Of a stretch of DNA of 37,815 bases, positions 7,006 to 15,492 are shown one piece after another (the stretch's first letter is position 1; every line of letters begins with the position of its first letter). The position numbers and the translations under genes are program-made. Source of the DNA: Phycisphaerales bacterium (GTDB taxonomy: Bacteria > Planctomycetota > Phycisphaerae > Phycisphaerales > UBA1924). The stretch spans positions 1 through 37,815 of the forward strand of contig WFPK01000091.1 in the NCBI GenBank assembly GCA_015487555.1, given 5' to 3'. The notes beneath the pieces are model-generated. The model saw only the letters and a program-made list of their open reading frames with translations. It was not told the DNA's origin and searched no databases.

Positions 7006-7995
7006 TCAGCGTCCAAAGAATCGGCGACGCGGAGCAGCGCTCGCCCGCCCTTCGATCCCGAGCCAATCAATCAACGAAGCAGCCAGCTCGCCCATGTCCC
7101 GCGAGGCGGAGCACTTGGGCGAATCGATCATGTAAGGCGTCCTCGCCTTGATCGCCTTGATGACCTTCTTGTCCCGGCGGATGTACCCGATCATCGGCAG
7201 CTGATACCCCAAGAAACGATCACACACGCCTGAAATCCGAGTGTGCACCGCGATCGCTTCCTTCTCGTTGACCGCCTGATTGACAATCAACGCCAGCGTC
7301 GGAAGTTTGCGCCCGGGTTCGTCAGCATGCTGCGCCACGAGCACCTTGATCAACGCATATGCATCGGCAATGCTCGTAGGCTCAGGGGTGACGACCATCA
7401 GGCACGCGTCGGCTGCGTCAATAAATGCGGTCACCGACGGGCCAAGTCCGGCACTGGTGTCGATCATCACCACATCGTTGCAAGCCTGAAGATCGTTGAG
7501 CCGATCGAGCAGAATCGCCCGTTCGGATTCATCGAGCTCGCCCACCCTTCCGATCCCGACCGATCCGGGGATCAAACGGAACCCGCCGGGCGCATCAATC
7601 GCAAGATCTTCGAGCGAGAACGCTGCTTCATCGCCGACGGCTGATTCGAGTCTGGCCTTGGGCATCAACCCGCAAAGCACATCGGCGTTGGCCAAACCCA
7701 GATCGGCATCGAGGAGCACCGCACGCCGGTTGTGCTTGGCGAGAGCGATCGAAAGATTGACCGAGGTCGTCGTTTTGCCAACCCCGCCTTTGCCCGATGC
7801 GATCGCGACGACCGGAATCCGACGAACCGGAGGCGTCAGTTTACTCTGATCCTTGGCAAACTCCTCAGCACTAGGCTGACCCAATGAACTCACAAGCTCA
7901 CGCAACCGAGACGCTTGGTCATCAACACCAGCCTGCCCCGTCTGATTTGAACCATCATGTGGGTGAGAGTTGTGTGCCGAAACTGCTTGGCTCAT
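7006..7995 (-). CDS. flhG: Flagellar number regulator, MinD-like ATPase FlhG (FleN/YlxH)
   Basis: A 329-residue MinD/ParA-family ATPase that partners FlhF to limit flagellar number and set position. The N-terminus carries the FlhF-activating motif DQASRLR at about 26-32 (family form DQAxxLR). The deviant Walker A GKGGVGKTT follows at about 68-76, then LLDADLGLANADVLCGL and the Walker B-like VVMIDTSAGL. The C-terminal part continues the MinD fold, with the last 15 residues Arg/Ala-rich rather than a clear membrane-targeting helix. Its start codon overlaps the flhF stop by 4 bases (ATGA), so the two are translationally coupled. This length and order are usual for polar or lateral flagellates. 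Confidence 0.95.
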   Translation of the reverse strand: MSQAVSAHNSHPHDGSNQTGQAGVDDQASRLRELVSSLGQPSAEEFAKDQSKLTPPVRRIPVVAIASGKGGVGKTTTSVNLSIALAKHNRRAVLLDADLGLANADVLCGLMPKARLESAVGDEAAFSLEDLAIDAPGGFRLIPGSVGIGRVGELDESERAILLDRLNDLQACNDVVMIDTSAGLGPSVTAFIDAADACLMVVTPEPTSIADAYALIKVLVAQHADEPGRKLPTLALIVNQAVNEKEAIAVHTRISGVCDRFLGYQLPMIGYIRRDKKVIKAIKARTPYMIDSPKCSASRDMGELAASLIDWLGIEGRASAAPRRRFFGR

Positions 7996-9695
7996 CCGTT
8001 ATCCTCGCTCCATCTCCGAACCACGGCCTGGGGGCCGTCGAGCACACAACGCGCTAACCGATCAGCGCGAGCAGGCTCTAGATCATCGGGCACTTCCTGA
8101 CCGACAGTAATAAAGCTCAACGGCAAACCGATCCGGTCGGAGAGCCCTGCAATAGGGCCGGTGGTCACCGCTTCATCAAGCTTGGTAAGGATACACCGGT
8201 CAGGGCCCAAAGCCTCGAAACTTTGGGCAGTCTTTCGCAGAACATTCTCCCCAACCGTCGTGGACAACACGAGATGAGTCTCGTCAGGATTGGCAGCTTG
8301 GGTAAACTCGGCAAGCTCTTCGAGACGACGGGTGTTGTGCTGTGATCGCCCGGCCGTATCAACCACAACGATATCGCAATCACTCAGCTCGACGACCGCC
8401 CGCTTCATCTCATCTGGCGAGTTGGCCACTTTGAGAGGCAACCCGATGATCTGTGCATAAGTTTTGAGCTGATCGACCGCTGCAATCCGGTAGGTGTCCG
8501 AGGTGATGAGCCCGACCTTCTTACCATGGCGTAACTTATAGGTGGCAGCGAGTTTAGCGACCGTGGTGGTCTTGCCGACGCCCGTTGGGCCCACCAGGGC
8601 AATTACCCGTGGACGGGCTGTGGATGAACCGGTTGATAAGTTGGTTGATAAATTGGTTGATAAGTTGGGGGCAAGGGTCAAAAGCGACTCGCCACGAATC
8701 TGGATCGTGGTTTCGATCGCCCGCAGCACCGCCTGGCGGACGATCGCGGGGTCTTTGAGCTCGATCGCATCGAGCCGATCACGCACCGAACCAATCAGCC
8801 GATCCGCCTGTTCGACAGGCACATCATTGTCGAGCATCTGGGCATAAAGGGCGAACAACGGCGAAGGCATCTCACCAGTGGGAAGGGCAGCTTCGGGATT
8901 CTGGCTCCCCACCGCTACCGCGGTCTTGCGGGTCGATTCGAGCACCTGCCCCATCATCTTCGAGAGCGTGTCGATCTGCGATCGGAGCTCGTCGTTGGTC
9001 TGCCCATCTGATTCGAGCACAGGCTTGAGTTCTGGCTTGAGTTCTGGCTTGGGGTTTGGAGCCGATTTGGAAATGGGGAGCATCGCTGAAGCAACTGGTT
9101 GAGCTGCAAACCGAGGCGGCACCGAAACCGAAGGCGTGGATGATGCGGACGGGGCTGGTGAGGTGGACGGGGCTGGTGAGGTGGACGGGGTGGACGGGGC
9201 TGGCGAGACTGGCGGCACAGATTTGGGCGTCGGGTTTGATCTCGGTGATCTCGTCATCTTCTCCGCAAAGAGTGCATCGCGCCCGTTGAGCCCACGCGAA
9301 TCCATAGGCAAAGGCGTCTGAACACCATCGGGCGCAGCAGTGGCTGTCGCCGATGCACCATTTGCATGGGCCAGTCGCTGGCGTGTCACCCGCTGCCCGC
9401 GTTGGATCACCATCTCGGGCTCGGGCATTCGCTCAGACTCGGCGGGTTTGGGCTCGACGAGTTGGGTTGGCGCCTGCTCACGGGCGAAGCTCGGCGTTGC
9501 CCGTGGTGCTCTGGGTTTCGACGAAATCGCAGGCGAAGAAGCGGTGATCTCCACCATCGTCTTACCCCCGAGCCCAAACCACGAACCGACACGGAAGCTC
9601 CGGGTATGGAGGATCATCGCGTCTTTGCCCAGGTCTTTGCGGACATGGGCGAGTGCTTGGGCCATTGATTCAGCGGTATATGTTTTGAGTTTCAT
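7992..9695 (-). CDS. flhF: Flagellar biosynthesis SRP-family GTPase FlhF
   Basis: A 567-residue SRP-type GTPase that marks the site of flagellar assembly. ATG 9695 begins the canonical B domain (MKLKTYTAESMAQALAHVRK); the frame extends to 9740, but that part reads like a spurious His-rich lead. The conserved NG domain occupies about 280-567: Walker A GPTGVGKTT at 369-377, SDTYRIAAVDQL, DTAGR at 446-450 and TKLDEA at 504. The roughly 200-residue linker is Pro/Ser-rich and contains three different in-frame tandem repeats, which makes the protein longer than the usual 370-500 residues. It is coupled to flhG by a 4-base overlap and lies 228 bases downstream of flhA. Confidence 0.96.
   Translation of the reverse strand: MKLKTYTAESMAQALAHVRKDLGKDAMILHTRSFRVGSWFGLGGKTMVEITASSPAISSKPRAPRATPSFAREQAPTQLVEPKPAESERMPEPEMVIQRGQRVTRQRLAHANGASATATAAPDGVQTPLPMDSRGLNGRDALFAEKMTRSPRSNPTPKSVPPVSPAPSTPSTSPAPSTSPAPSASSTPSVSVPPRFAAQPVASAMLPISKSAPNPKPELKPELKPVLESDGQTNDELRSQIDTLSKMMGQVLESTRKTAVAVGSQNPEAALPTGEMPSPLFALYAQMLDNDVPVEQADRLIGSVRDRLDAIELKDPAIVRQAVLRAIETTIQIRGESLLTLAPNLSTNLSTNLSTGSSTARPRVIALVGPTGVGKTTTVAKLAATYKLRHGKKVGLITSDTYRIAAVDQLKTYAQIIGLPLKVANSPDEMKRAVVELSDCDIVVVDTAGRSQHNTRRLEELAEFTQAANPDETHLVLSTTVGENVLRKTAQSFEALGPDRCILTKLDEAVTTGPIAGLSDRIGLPLSFITVGQEVPDDLEPARADRLARCVLDGPQAVVRRWSEDNG
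8631..8666 (-). repeat. 12-bp tandem repeat in flhF (NLST units)
   Basis: Three copies of GGTTGATAAGTT (plus-strand reading, one with a single change) lie head to tail and encode repeated NLST units just before the GTPase domain. The period is a multiple of three, so the frame is kept. Confidence 0.85.
9022..9045 (-). repeat. 12-bp tandem repeat in flhF (KPEL units)
   Basis: Two perfect copies of GGCTTGAGTTCT (plus-strand reading) encode KPEL units in the linker of FlhF. A third, diverged unit follows on the low-coordinate side. Confidence 0.8.
9147..9207 (-). repeat. 18-bp tandem repeat in flhF (Pro/Ala/Ser linker)
   Basis: Two perfect 18-base copies (unit GGACGGGGCTGGTGAGGT, plus-strand reading) are followed by a half unit and a diverged unit. 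They encode repeated STSPAP-like segments in the FlhF linker. Confidence 0.85.
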
Positions 9696-9923
9696 GGAGC
9701 CGTCCTGGCTGGGTGCATGGCTGTGCACATGACTGGGCATGGCGTCTGCGTGCGAAGAGATGAAATGGTCTGCCCATTGCGAGCATCAAACCCAAGCACC
9801 ATCGTACACGCTTTGGACTCGGCGCACCACCCACAAACGCAGGTTCCTCACCACCCTCCTTCATTCCCCGGCTCCGTTCCCCGGCTTCGTCACTGCCTGC
9901 CCCCCACACAAACAATCCCCCGA
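9696..9923. other. Gap between flhA and flhF
   Basis: This 228-base stretch has no supported gene; the one minus-strand frame across it is Gly/Arg/Cys-rich and does not look like a protein. It contains a 13-bp imperfect direct repeat beginning TTCCCCGGCT (9864-9873 and 9877-9886). No clear promoter is seen, although a separate flhFG promoter could lie here. Confidence 0.4.
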
Positions 9924-12128
9924 TCAGGCAACGCCCGTAGACGACGCCTGCTCCTCAACACCTGCCCCTGCTCCTGCGGATCGAGCATTGGTGTCCTCGG
10001 GGGTGATCTGCGTAATCAACGCGACCGACTCGACATTGATCCCCGGCACGATCTCGTTGTACCCAAGTACCGCAACTGCAGGGACATGGGGCTCGACAAT
10101 CTGCCAGACCGCATTGCGAACCTGGGGTGAGGCGATCACCACTGGCAACCCGCCACGGGTATTGACATTGCCAAGCCCTTGGGCGATCTTGGTCGCGATC
10201 TCGCGTGCGATCCGCGCGGGCATATTGAGCGTCGTGCCCTGCCCGCCTCGCTCGATGTAGGCATTGATCTGGTCTTCGAGCCCAGGATCGAGCGTCACAC
10301 ACAGCAAGTTGAGATCCCCACGCTCATCGGGAGTCGCATAGATCGAACAAATCGTTCGGCGCAACGCATTGCGGACATACTCGACAAGCACATCCATATC
10401 CTTGGTTTTCGTGCCCCAGTCGGCGAGGGTTTCGAGGATCGTTTCCATATCGCGGATCGGAACCCGCTCACGCAAAAGCGACTGGAGCACCTTTTGGAGC
10501 TCGCCGGTCTTGACAATCCCGGGGACGGTCTCTTCGACGAGCTTGCCCGCCTTCTCTTTGAGCCCTTCGAGCAGGTTGTTGACCTCCTCGCGCGTCAACA
10601 ACTCGTCGGCGTAGGTCTTGACGATCTCGGTGATGTGCGTTGCCAGCACACTTGTTGGATCGACCACCGTGTAGTTCATCGTCTCGGCGCGGGGGCGAAG
10701 CTGGGGGTCGATCCAGAGCGCATCGAGTCCAAAGGCAGGCTCCTTGGTCGGGATGCCTTCGATCCGGTCTGTCACCAATCCTGAATCCATAGCCATGAGC
10801 ATCCCGGGCTCGACCGCGCCCGAAGCAACGGTGTTGCCTCGGATTTTGACGCGGTATTCGCTGGGGGCGAGCTGCATATTGTCGCGGATGCGCACCGGAG
10901 GCATGACCAATCCGAGCTCGACCGCCAGTTGGCGACGAACCGCGCTGATCCGATCGAGCAGATCGCCGCCTTGGGTGGTGTCGATCAGAGGCACAAGCCC
11001 ATACCCTACCTCGAGTTCGAGCACATCGACCTTGAGCAGGTTCTCGACCGGGGGCGCCTCGGCGGGCACCGCGGCAGCCTCCGAGATTTCCGCTTCCATC
11101 GCCTGGGCCGCCCGCGACTTGGTCATCCGCATCATGCCATAGGCAAGGGCAGCGATCCCGATCGCGGTGACAAGCAACGGCACGGTTGGCAAGGGCGTAA
11201 ACGAAAGAACCGCAAGAAAACCGGCAGTAATCATCATCCCAATGGGTTGCGAGGTCAGCTGGGAGGTCAGTTCGGAACCAAGGTTGTTCCGATCGCCCGA
11301 CCGCGTCACGATCAGGGCGGCAGCCATCGAGATAATGAAGCTGGGCACCTGTGAGGTCAATCCATCGCCGATCGTCAACCGGGTGAACACCTCGGCGGAT
11401 TGCCCGGCGGGCCAGCCTCGTTCGATGGTGCCTACCGCGAACCCGCCAGCGATATTGACCGCGGTGATGATGATCCCGGCGATCGCGTCGCCTTTGACAA
11501 ACTTCGAGGCACCGTCCATCGCACCGTAGAAATCCGCTTCACGAGAGATTTCATCCCGGCGCTGGCGTGCCTGGTCCTCGTCGATCATACCATTGGAGAG
11601 CTCGGCGTCGATCGCCATCTGCTTGCCGGGCATCGCATCGAGTGTAAACCGGGCAGCGACCTCGGCGATCCGCCCGGCGCCCTTGGTGATGACCATAAAC
11701 TGCACGATCATCAGAATCGAGAAGATAATCACACCCACAAAGAGCGAATCACCCGCGACGAACGATCCGAACGCGCTGATGACCTTGCCCGCCACCCCGG
11801 CAGCCTCTTCGGGGCTTGATGCGTCGGCGGTAAGGATCAATCGGGTCGAGGCGATATTGAGCACCAGCCGAAGCAGCGTCGTGGCAAGGAGTAACGACGG
11901 GAACACGCTGAACTCGAGTGCCCGTTTCATATAGAGCGTGGTCAAGAGGACAATCACCGCCAACGAGATATTGAGCGAGATCATGATGTCGAGCATCGCA
12001 GGAGGCAACGGCACTAAAAGCACCGAAAGCAACAGCACAAACCCGATCGGGACGATCAGCGAGCGCATCTCGGCGATGCGCAGCATCCATGCTGGGAAGG
12101 CAATCGTGTTGTTTGGCTGCTCGGGCAC
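9924..12128 (-). CDS. flhA: Flagellar type III export gate protein FlhA
   Basis: A 734-residue integral membrane protein of the export gate. About eight hydrophobic helices occupy the first 330 residues. Between them lies the FHIPEP-family signature, RFTLDAMPGKQMAIDAEL at about 160-177, followed by the charged cytoplasmic loop with READFYGAMDGASKFVKGDA. The C-terminal 370 residues form the cytosolic ring domain that docks chaperone-substrate complexes, with VEYVRNALRRTICSIY and GGLPVVIASPQVR typical of it. The start is GTG 12128; an internal ATG at 12086 is the alternative. It is 40-odd bases downstream of flhB. The length is slightly above the usual 690. Confidence 0.97.
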   Translation of the reverse strand: MPEQPNNTIAFPAWMLRIAEMRSLIVPIGFVLLLSVLLVPLPPAMLDIMISLNISLAVIVLLTTLYMKRALEFSVFPSLLLATTLLRLVLNIASTRLILTADASSPEEAAGVAGKVISAFGSFVAGDSLFVGVIIFSILMIVQFMVITKGAGRIAEVAARFTLDAMPGKQMAIDAELSNGMIDEDQARQRRDEISREADFYGAMDGASKFVKGDAIAGIIITAVNIAGGFAVGTIERGWPAGQSAEVFTRLTIGDGLTSQVPSFIISMAAALIVTRSGDRNNLGSELTSQLTSQPIGMMITAGFLAVLSFTPLPTVPLLVTAIGIAALAYGMMRMTKSRAAQAMEAEISEAAAVPAEAPPVENLLKVDVLELEVGYGLVPLIDTTQGGDLLDRISAVRRQLAVELGLVMPPVRIRDNMQLAPSEYRVKIRGNTVASGAVEPGMLMAMDSGLVTDRIEGIPTKEPAFGLDALWIDPQLRPRAETMNYTVVDPTSVLATHITEIVKTYADELLTREEVNNLLEGLKEKAGKLVEETVPGIVKTGELQKVLQSLLRERVPIRDMETILETLADWGTKTKDMDVLVEYVRNALRRTICSIYATPDERGDLNLLCVTLDPGLEDQINAYIERGGQGTTLNMPARIAREIATKIAQGLGNVNTRGGLPVVIASPQVRNAVWQIVEPHVPAVAVLGYNEIVPGINVESVALITQITPEDTNARSAGAGAGVEEQASSTGVA

Positions 12129-12169
12129 GCTCGTTGAATACTCCTACATCCGTGTAGTTGTCGTACAGG

Positions 12170-13303
12170 CTATACGCCTACGGGGTCTTGTGCTTGTGAT
12201 TCGGTGCTGATTCTTTGTTTCATCTTCTCCTCCATCTTCTTCTCCATCTTGGAGTCGATGCGATACACAAAGGCCAAGAGCTCGGCCACCGCTTCGTAGT
12301 GCTCAAGAGGGACCTCTTGTCCAACCTCAACACCCCAATACAACGCACGCGCTAAGGGCGGGCGCTCAATAATCGGGACCTCATTCTGGCGGGCGATTTG
12401 TCGAATCCGAAACGCGATCAGATCGGCCCCCTTGGCCGTCACCTTGGGGGCCGCCATGGACTCGGGGTCGTACTTGATCGCGACCGAGAAATGGGTCGGG
12501 TTGGTCACAATCACATCCGCCTGAGGCACATTGGCACCGAGCTGCTGCATGACAATCTCGCGGGCCATCTGCAATCGTTTGCCCTTGAGCATCGGGTCGC
12601 CTTCCATCGACTTGCGCTCATCCTTGACCTCCTGCTTGCTCATCCGCAGATCTTTGGTATGTTGATGGCGCTGGAAGATGTAGTCGATGATTGCGATGAA
12701 AATCAGCAGGATCGCCAGGATCATCGCGAGCTTGAAGATCAGCCCAAGAATCGCATAGAGTGCCTCCATAGCCATGAGCTTGGGCAGCACCGCGATGTCA
12801 TCCATGTGCAACCGGATAAAGACCCAGGACACGAACACCATGACAATGAGTTTGAGCACATTGATGACTGTTTTCACAAGCCCGCGCACACCAAAGAGCC
12901 GTTTGATCCCCGCCAGGGGCGAGAGCTTGTTGAGCTTAGGGCGGATGGGCTCGGCGGAGATCAGCCACCCGACCTGCACGAAGTTGCCCAAGTATGCGAC
13001 GATGCCCGAGAGGATCAGGATCGGGAAAACGACGATCATCCCCTCGTAGGCAGCGACTTTGGTGGCGTTGTAGATTGATTCGACCGAAACAATGTCCGCC
13101 GAGATTTCGCCCCCGAGCATCTTTTTCATCACCCGCGCAAACATCGCCCCGATCATCGGGCCGAACACCAGAAAAATAATCAACCCACCCAAAAGCGAGA
13201 ACGAGCCCGAGAGGTCCTGGCTCTTGGGTACCTGTCCCTTCTGGCGCGATTCGCTGAGCTTCTTGCTGGTGGGCTCTTCGGTGCGTTCGCCGAGATCATC
13301 CAT
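12170..13303 (-). CDS. flhB: Flagellar export switch protein FlhB
   Basis: A 377-residue export-gate protein that changes secretion from rod/hook to filament substrates after self-cleavage. The start at 13303 gives the classical beginning MDDLGERTEEPTSKKL; it overlaps the end of fliR by 8 bases. Four transmembrane segments lie within about 30-210, and the cytoplasmic domain contains the autocleavage motif NPTH at 268-271 in VIVTNPTHFSVAIKY. The C-terminal tail is Lys/Glu/Met-rich (KMEKKMEEKMKQ). All key residues are intact. Confidence 0.97.
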   Translation of the reverse strand: MDDLGERTEEPTSKKLSESRQKGQVPKSQDLSGSFSLLGGLIIFLVFGPMIGAMFARVMKKMLGGEISADIVSVESIYNATKVAAYEGMIVVFPILILSGIVAYLGNFVQVGWLISAEPIRPKLNKLSPLAGIKRLFGVRGLVKTVINVLKLIVMVFVSWVFIRLHMDDIAVLPKLMAMEALYAILGLIFKLAMILAILLIFIAIIDYIFQRHQHTKDLRMSKQEVKDERKSMEGDPMLKGKRLQMAREIVMQQLGANVPQADVIVTNPTHFSVAIKYDPESMAAPKVTAKGADLIAFRIRQIARQNEVPIIERPPLARALYWGVEVGQEVPLEHYEAVAELLAFVYRIDSKMEKKMEEKMKQRISTESQAQDPVGV

Positions 13304-14111
13304 GATGCCCCCCTGCTCCTGTCCCGATCGCTGCGAAGCTCCATATCCAGGTATTGAGCAGCTCGAGGACATTGACCATCTCATCGCCTGCGATCATCCC
13401 GACCGTGCCGATGAGCAACGCGAGCATACTCAGACCCGCGAGAATCTGGATCGAGAACCCGATGCTCATGATATTGATCTGAGGCATCGTCTTCATAATA
13501 AACCCCATCGCAATCATCAACATCGACACCACCCCGATGATCGGCGATGCCACCCGCAAGGCCAGCTCGAACCCCGAACCCAGCACGCTGACCAGAAGCT
13601 CCAAAGGCGTATCGCCTGCGGTGAAGGTGCCCGATCCGATGGTGTGAAAGGAATCGGTCAGGATCACGAAGATCGTCTCGAGCCCGCCGATCGAGATGTA
13701 GATGAAGATACTCAAAAAGAACAACAGCTGACCGATCACACTCGAGTTCGTGTCGAGCTCGGGGTTGAACGACTCGGCCAACGAGAGCCCCATCTGGTAT
13801 CCCATGATGTACCCGCCCATCTGGATCGCCATCATCGGAATCCCCGCGATCAAACCAATAATCAGCCCGATGAGCAGCTCGGTAAAGAGCATCGGCATCA
13901 ACGACATCAGGTCGATCGTCTCGGGGAGTGTCGCGGTGGGCACAAAGGGGTAGATCGAGAGCGCAAACATAAACGACAGCAAGACCTTGAAAGTCGTCGG
14001 GATCGAGTTGCTCGTAACCAAAGGCGTGAACAAAAACAACCCCGTGATCCGGGTGAGCACCAGGAAGAACGGGATGCCGTGCGCCAAGATGGACTCGATA
14101 TCGTTCAACAA
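13296..14111 (-). CDS. fliR: Flagellar export gate protein FliR
   Basis: A 271-residue polytopic membrane protein of the export gate, the usual length for FliR, with about six hydrophobic segments. Recognisable parts are FLVLTRITGLFLFTPLV near the N-terminus, MGYQMGLSLAESFNPE in the middle and PQINIMSIGFSIQILAGL near residue 220. There is no ATG at the N-terminus. The frame starts with two TTG codons (14111 and 14108) right after a strong AGGAGG, so a TTG start, probably the second, is likely. Its 3' end overlaps flhB by 8 bases. Confidence 0.95.
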   Translation of the reverse strand: MLNDIESILAHGIPFFLVLTRITGLFLFTPLVTSNSIPTTFKVLLSFMFALSIYPFVPTATLPETIDLMSLMPMLFTELLIGLIIGLIAGIPMMAIQMGGYIMGYQMGLSLAESFNPELDTNSSVIGQLLFFLSIFIYISIGGLETIFVILTDSFHTIGSGTFTAGDTPLELLVSVLGSGFELALRVASPIIGVVSMLMIAMGFIMKTMPQINIMSIGFSIQILAGLSMLALLIGTVGMIAGDEMVNVLELLNTWIWSFAAIGTGAGGHHG

Positions 14112-14138
14112 TCCTCCTGAAAATACCGGGGTTATGTG

Positions 14139-14396
14139 CTAAAACAGCTGGAGCATCTCGGTGGTGAACACAATAATCCGCCCGATGATCCACGGGAGCA
14201 GGAGAATCGCCACCAGAATCACCCCGATGAGCTTGGGCACAAAGGTCAGCGTCTGATCTTGGATCGAAGTCACCGACTGAATCAAGCTGATAATCAAACC
14301 AATAATCATCCCCGATAACAACAACGGCGCTGCGATCTTGAGTGTCACCGTCAACGCATCGCGGATGAGCTGGATCGAAGATTCGTCATAGACCAT
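14139..14396 (-). CDS. fliQ: Flagellar export gate protein FliQ
   Basis: An 85-residue protein with two transmembrane helices (about 17-38 and 50-75), the standard size and shape of FliQ. MVYDESSIQLIRDAL at the start, SLIQSVTSIQDQTLTFVPK in the loop and IIVFTTEMLQ at the end are family-typical. The start at 14396 has AGGAGG at 14409-14404, 7 bases away. The gene overlaps the end of fliP by 11 bases, and its ribosome site is part of the tandem repeat that encodes the FliP tail. Confidence 0.96.
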   Translation of the reverse strand: MVYDESSIQLIRDALTVTLKIAAPLLLSGMIIGLIISLIQSVTSIQDQTLTFVPKLIGVILVAILLLPWIIGRIIVFTTEMLQLF

Positions 14397-15492
14397 TTTG
14401 AACCCTCCTGATCCTCGGGACTCTGATTCTTGGGCTTCTGATCCTCGGGTCTGCCTGCAGCTGGGGATCATGCTCGGACGGATGGATCACGCGGCAGATC
14501 AAAAGCATCGGCAGCAACCCCACCATCGAAGCCGTCACCGCACTGGCGCGCGGGCCGGCGCCCTCTTGCACAAAGCTCTCGAGCAAACTCCCCACAATCA
14601 ACGACCATCCATCGACCATCACAAACAGCATCAACTTAAATGGCAGCGAGATCATCACCGGGGGCAGCATCATCATGCTCATCGAGATCAACAAACTCGC
14701 CACCACCATGTCGATCACAAGAAACGGCAGATACACACGGAATCCCATCAAAAACGCGACCTTGAGCTCGCTGAGCATGTACGCCGGGATCAATGAGGTC
14801 GTCGAGATATCCGCGCGGGTGATGGTTTCGGGAGCCGAGGTGTCGATCCCCTGATAGTTGAGAATCATGTAGAGACTCGACCAGTTGTCGGTCGCTTCGA
14901 TCTGATCGAACATAAAATCACGCACCGGGGTCGATGCCCGATCCCAGAGGACATCCATATCGCGGATCTCCCCGTTCTGGTACGGCACCACCGCCTCGGC
15001 CCAGATCCGATCAATGGTCGGCTTCATCACCAACATCGTCATAAAAAGCGCCAACCCCGTCACGACCTGGGCTGGAGGCAATGATTGCGTGCCCATCGCC
15101 TGACGCAATAACGCGAGCACCACCATGATGCGCACAAAGCTTGTCGTCATCAGCATGATCGAAGGGACCAGTGTGATCACCGTCAACAAAATCATGATGT
15201 TGATCGCGACCGACATCCCGCCTTCTTCAGAAGCCGCCGCCGAGCCAGATGATGGGTTCACACTCGATCCCAGGTTGTTCGCCCCTTGCACGAGTATCCC
15301 CGCATCATTGAGCAGGCTCAGCGGGTTGAACTCATTGAGCGAACCTGGCGTTGGGCGTGCTTGGGCGGTGCTGGTCTGCGCCGAGTCCGCTTGCGACGAA
15401 GGCGGCACGGGCCCAAGCCCTTGCGCGAAGGCCTGCTGAGTCGAAATCATCAACACCAGCACACATAAGATGGAACGAAACACCCTGCTCAC
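14386..15492 (-). CDS. fliP: Flagellar export gate protein FliP with extended N- and C-termini
   Basis: A 368-residue export-gate protein, well above the usual 245. Residues 1-24 are a signal peptide ending AFAQ. A Ser/Ala/Pro-rich linker runs to about 90. The FliP core follows, with TSFVRIMVVLALLRQAMGTQ at 117-136, MTMLVMKPTIDRIW, IPAYMLSELKVAFLMGFRVY and a final helix ending LLICRVIHP at about 338. The last 30 residues are an extra basic tail with a tandem PRIRS/PRIRV/PRIRR repeat. The start overlaps the fliO stop by 4 bases (ATGA). The core looks fully functional; the tail is likely cytoplasmic or periplasmic decoration made by local repeat expansion. Confidence 0.96.
   Translation of the reverse strand: MSRVFRSILCVLVLMISTQQAFAQGLGPVPPSSQADSAQTSTAQARPTPGSLNEFNPLSLLNDAGILVQGANNLGSSVNPSSGSAAASEEGGMSVAINIMILLTVITLVPSIMLMTTSFVRIMVVLALLRQAMGTQSLPPAQVVTGLALFMTMLVMKPTIDRIWAEAVVPYQNGEIRDMDVLWDRASTPVRDFMFDQIEATDNWSSLYMILNYQGIDTSAPETITRADISTTSLIPAYMLSELKVAFLMGFRVYLPFLVIDMVVASLLISMSMMMLPPVMISLPFKLMLFVMVDGWSLIVGSLLESFVQEGAGPRASAVTASMVGLLPMLLICRVIHPSEHDPQLQADPRIRSPRIRVPRIRRVQNGL
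14404..14448 (-). repeat. 15-bp tandem repeat at the fliP 3' end
   Basis: Three 15-base units (for example GCTTCTGATCCTCGG, plus-strand reading) encode PRIRS, PRIRV and PRIRR. The promoter-distal unit contains AGGAGG, used as the ribosome site for fliQ. Confidence 0.88.

Noticed and set aside
9670..9915. 81-residue minus-strand frame between flhA and flhF
   Set aside because: Gly/Arg/Cys-rich with no ribosome site, and it runs into the start of flhF in another frame.
13092..14120. 342-residue plus-strand frame antisense to flhB and fliR
   Set aside because: Its composition is extreme (His, Arg, Asp, Gln) and it is the mirror of codon bias in two certain flagellar genes.
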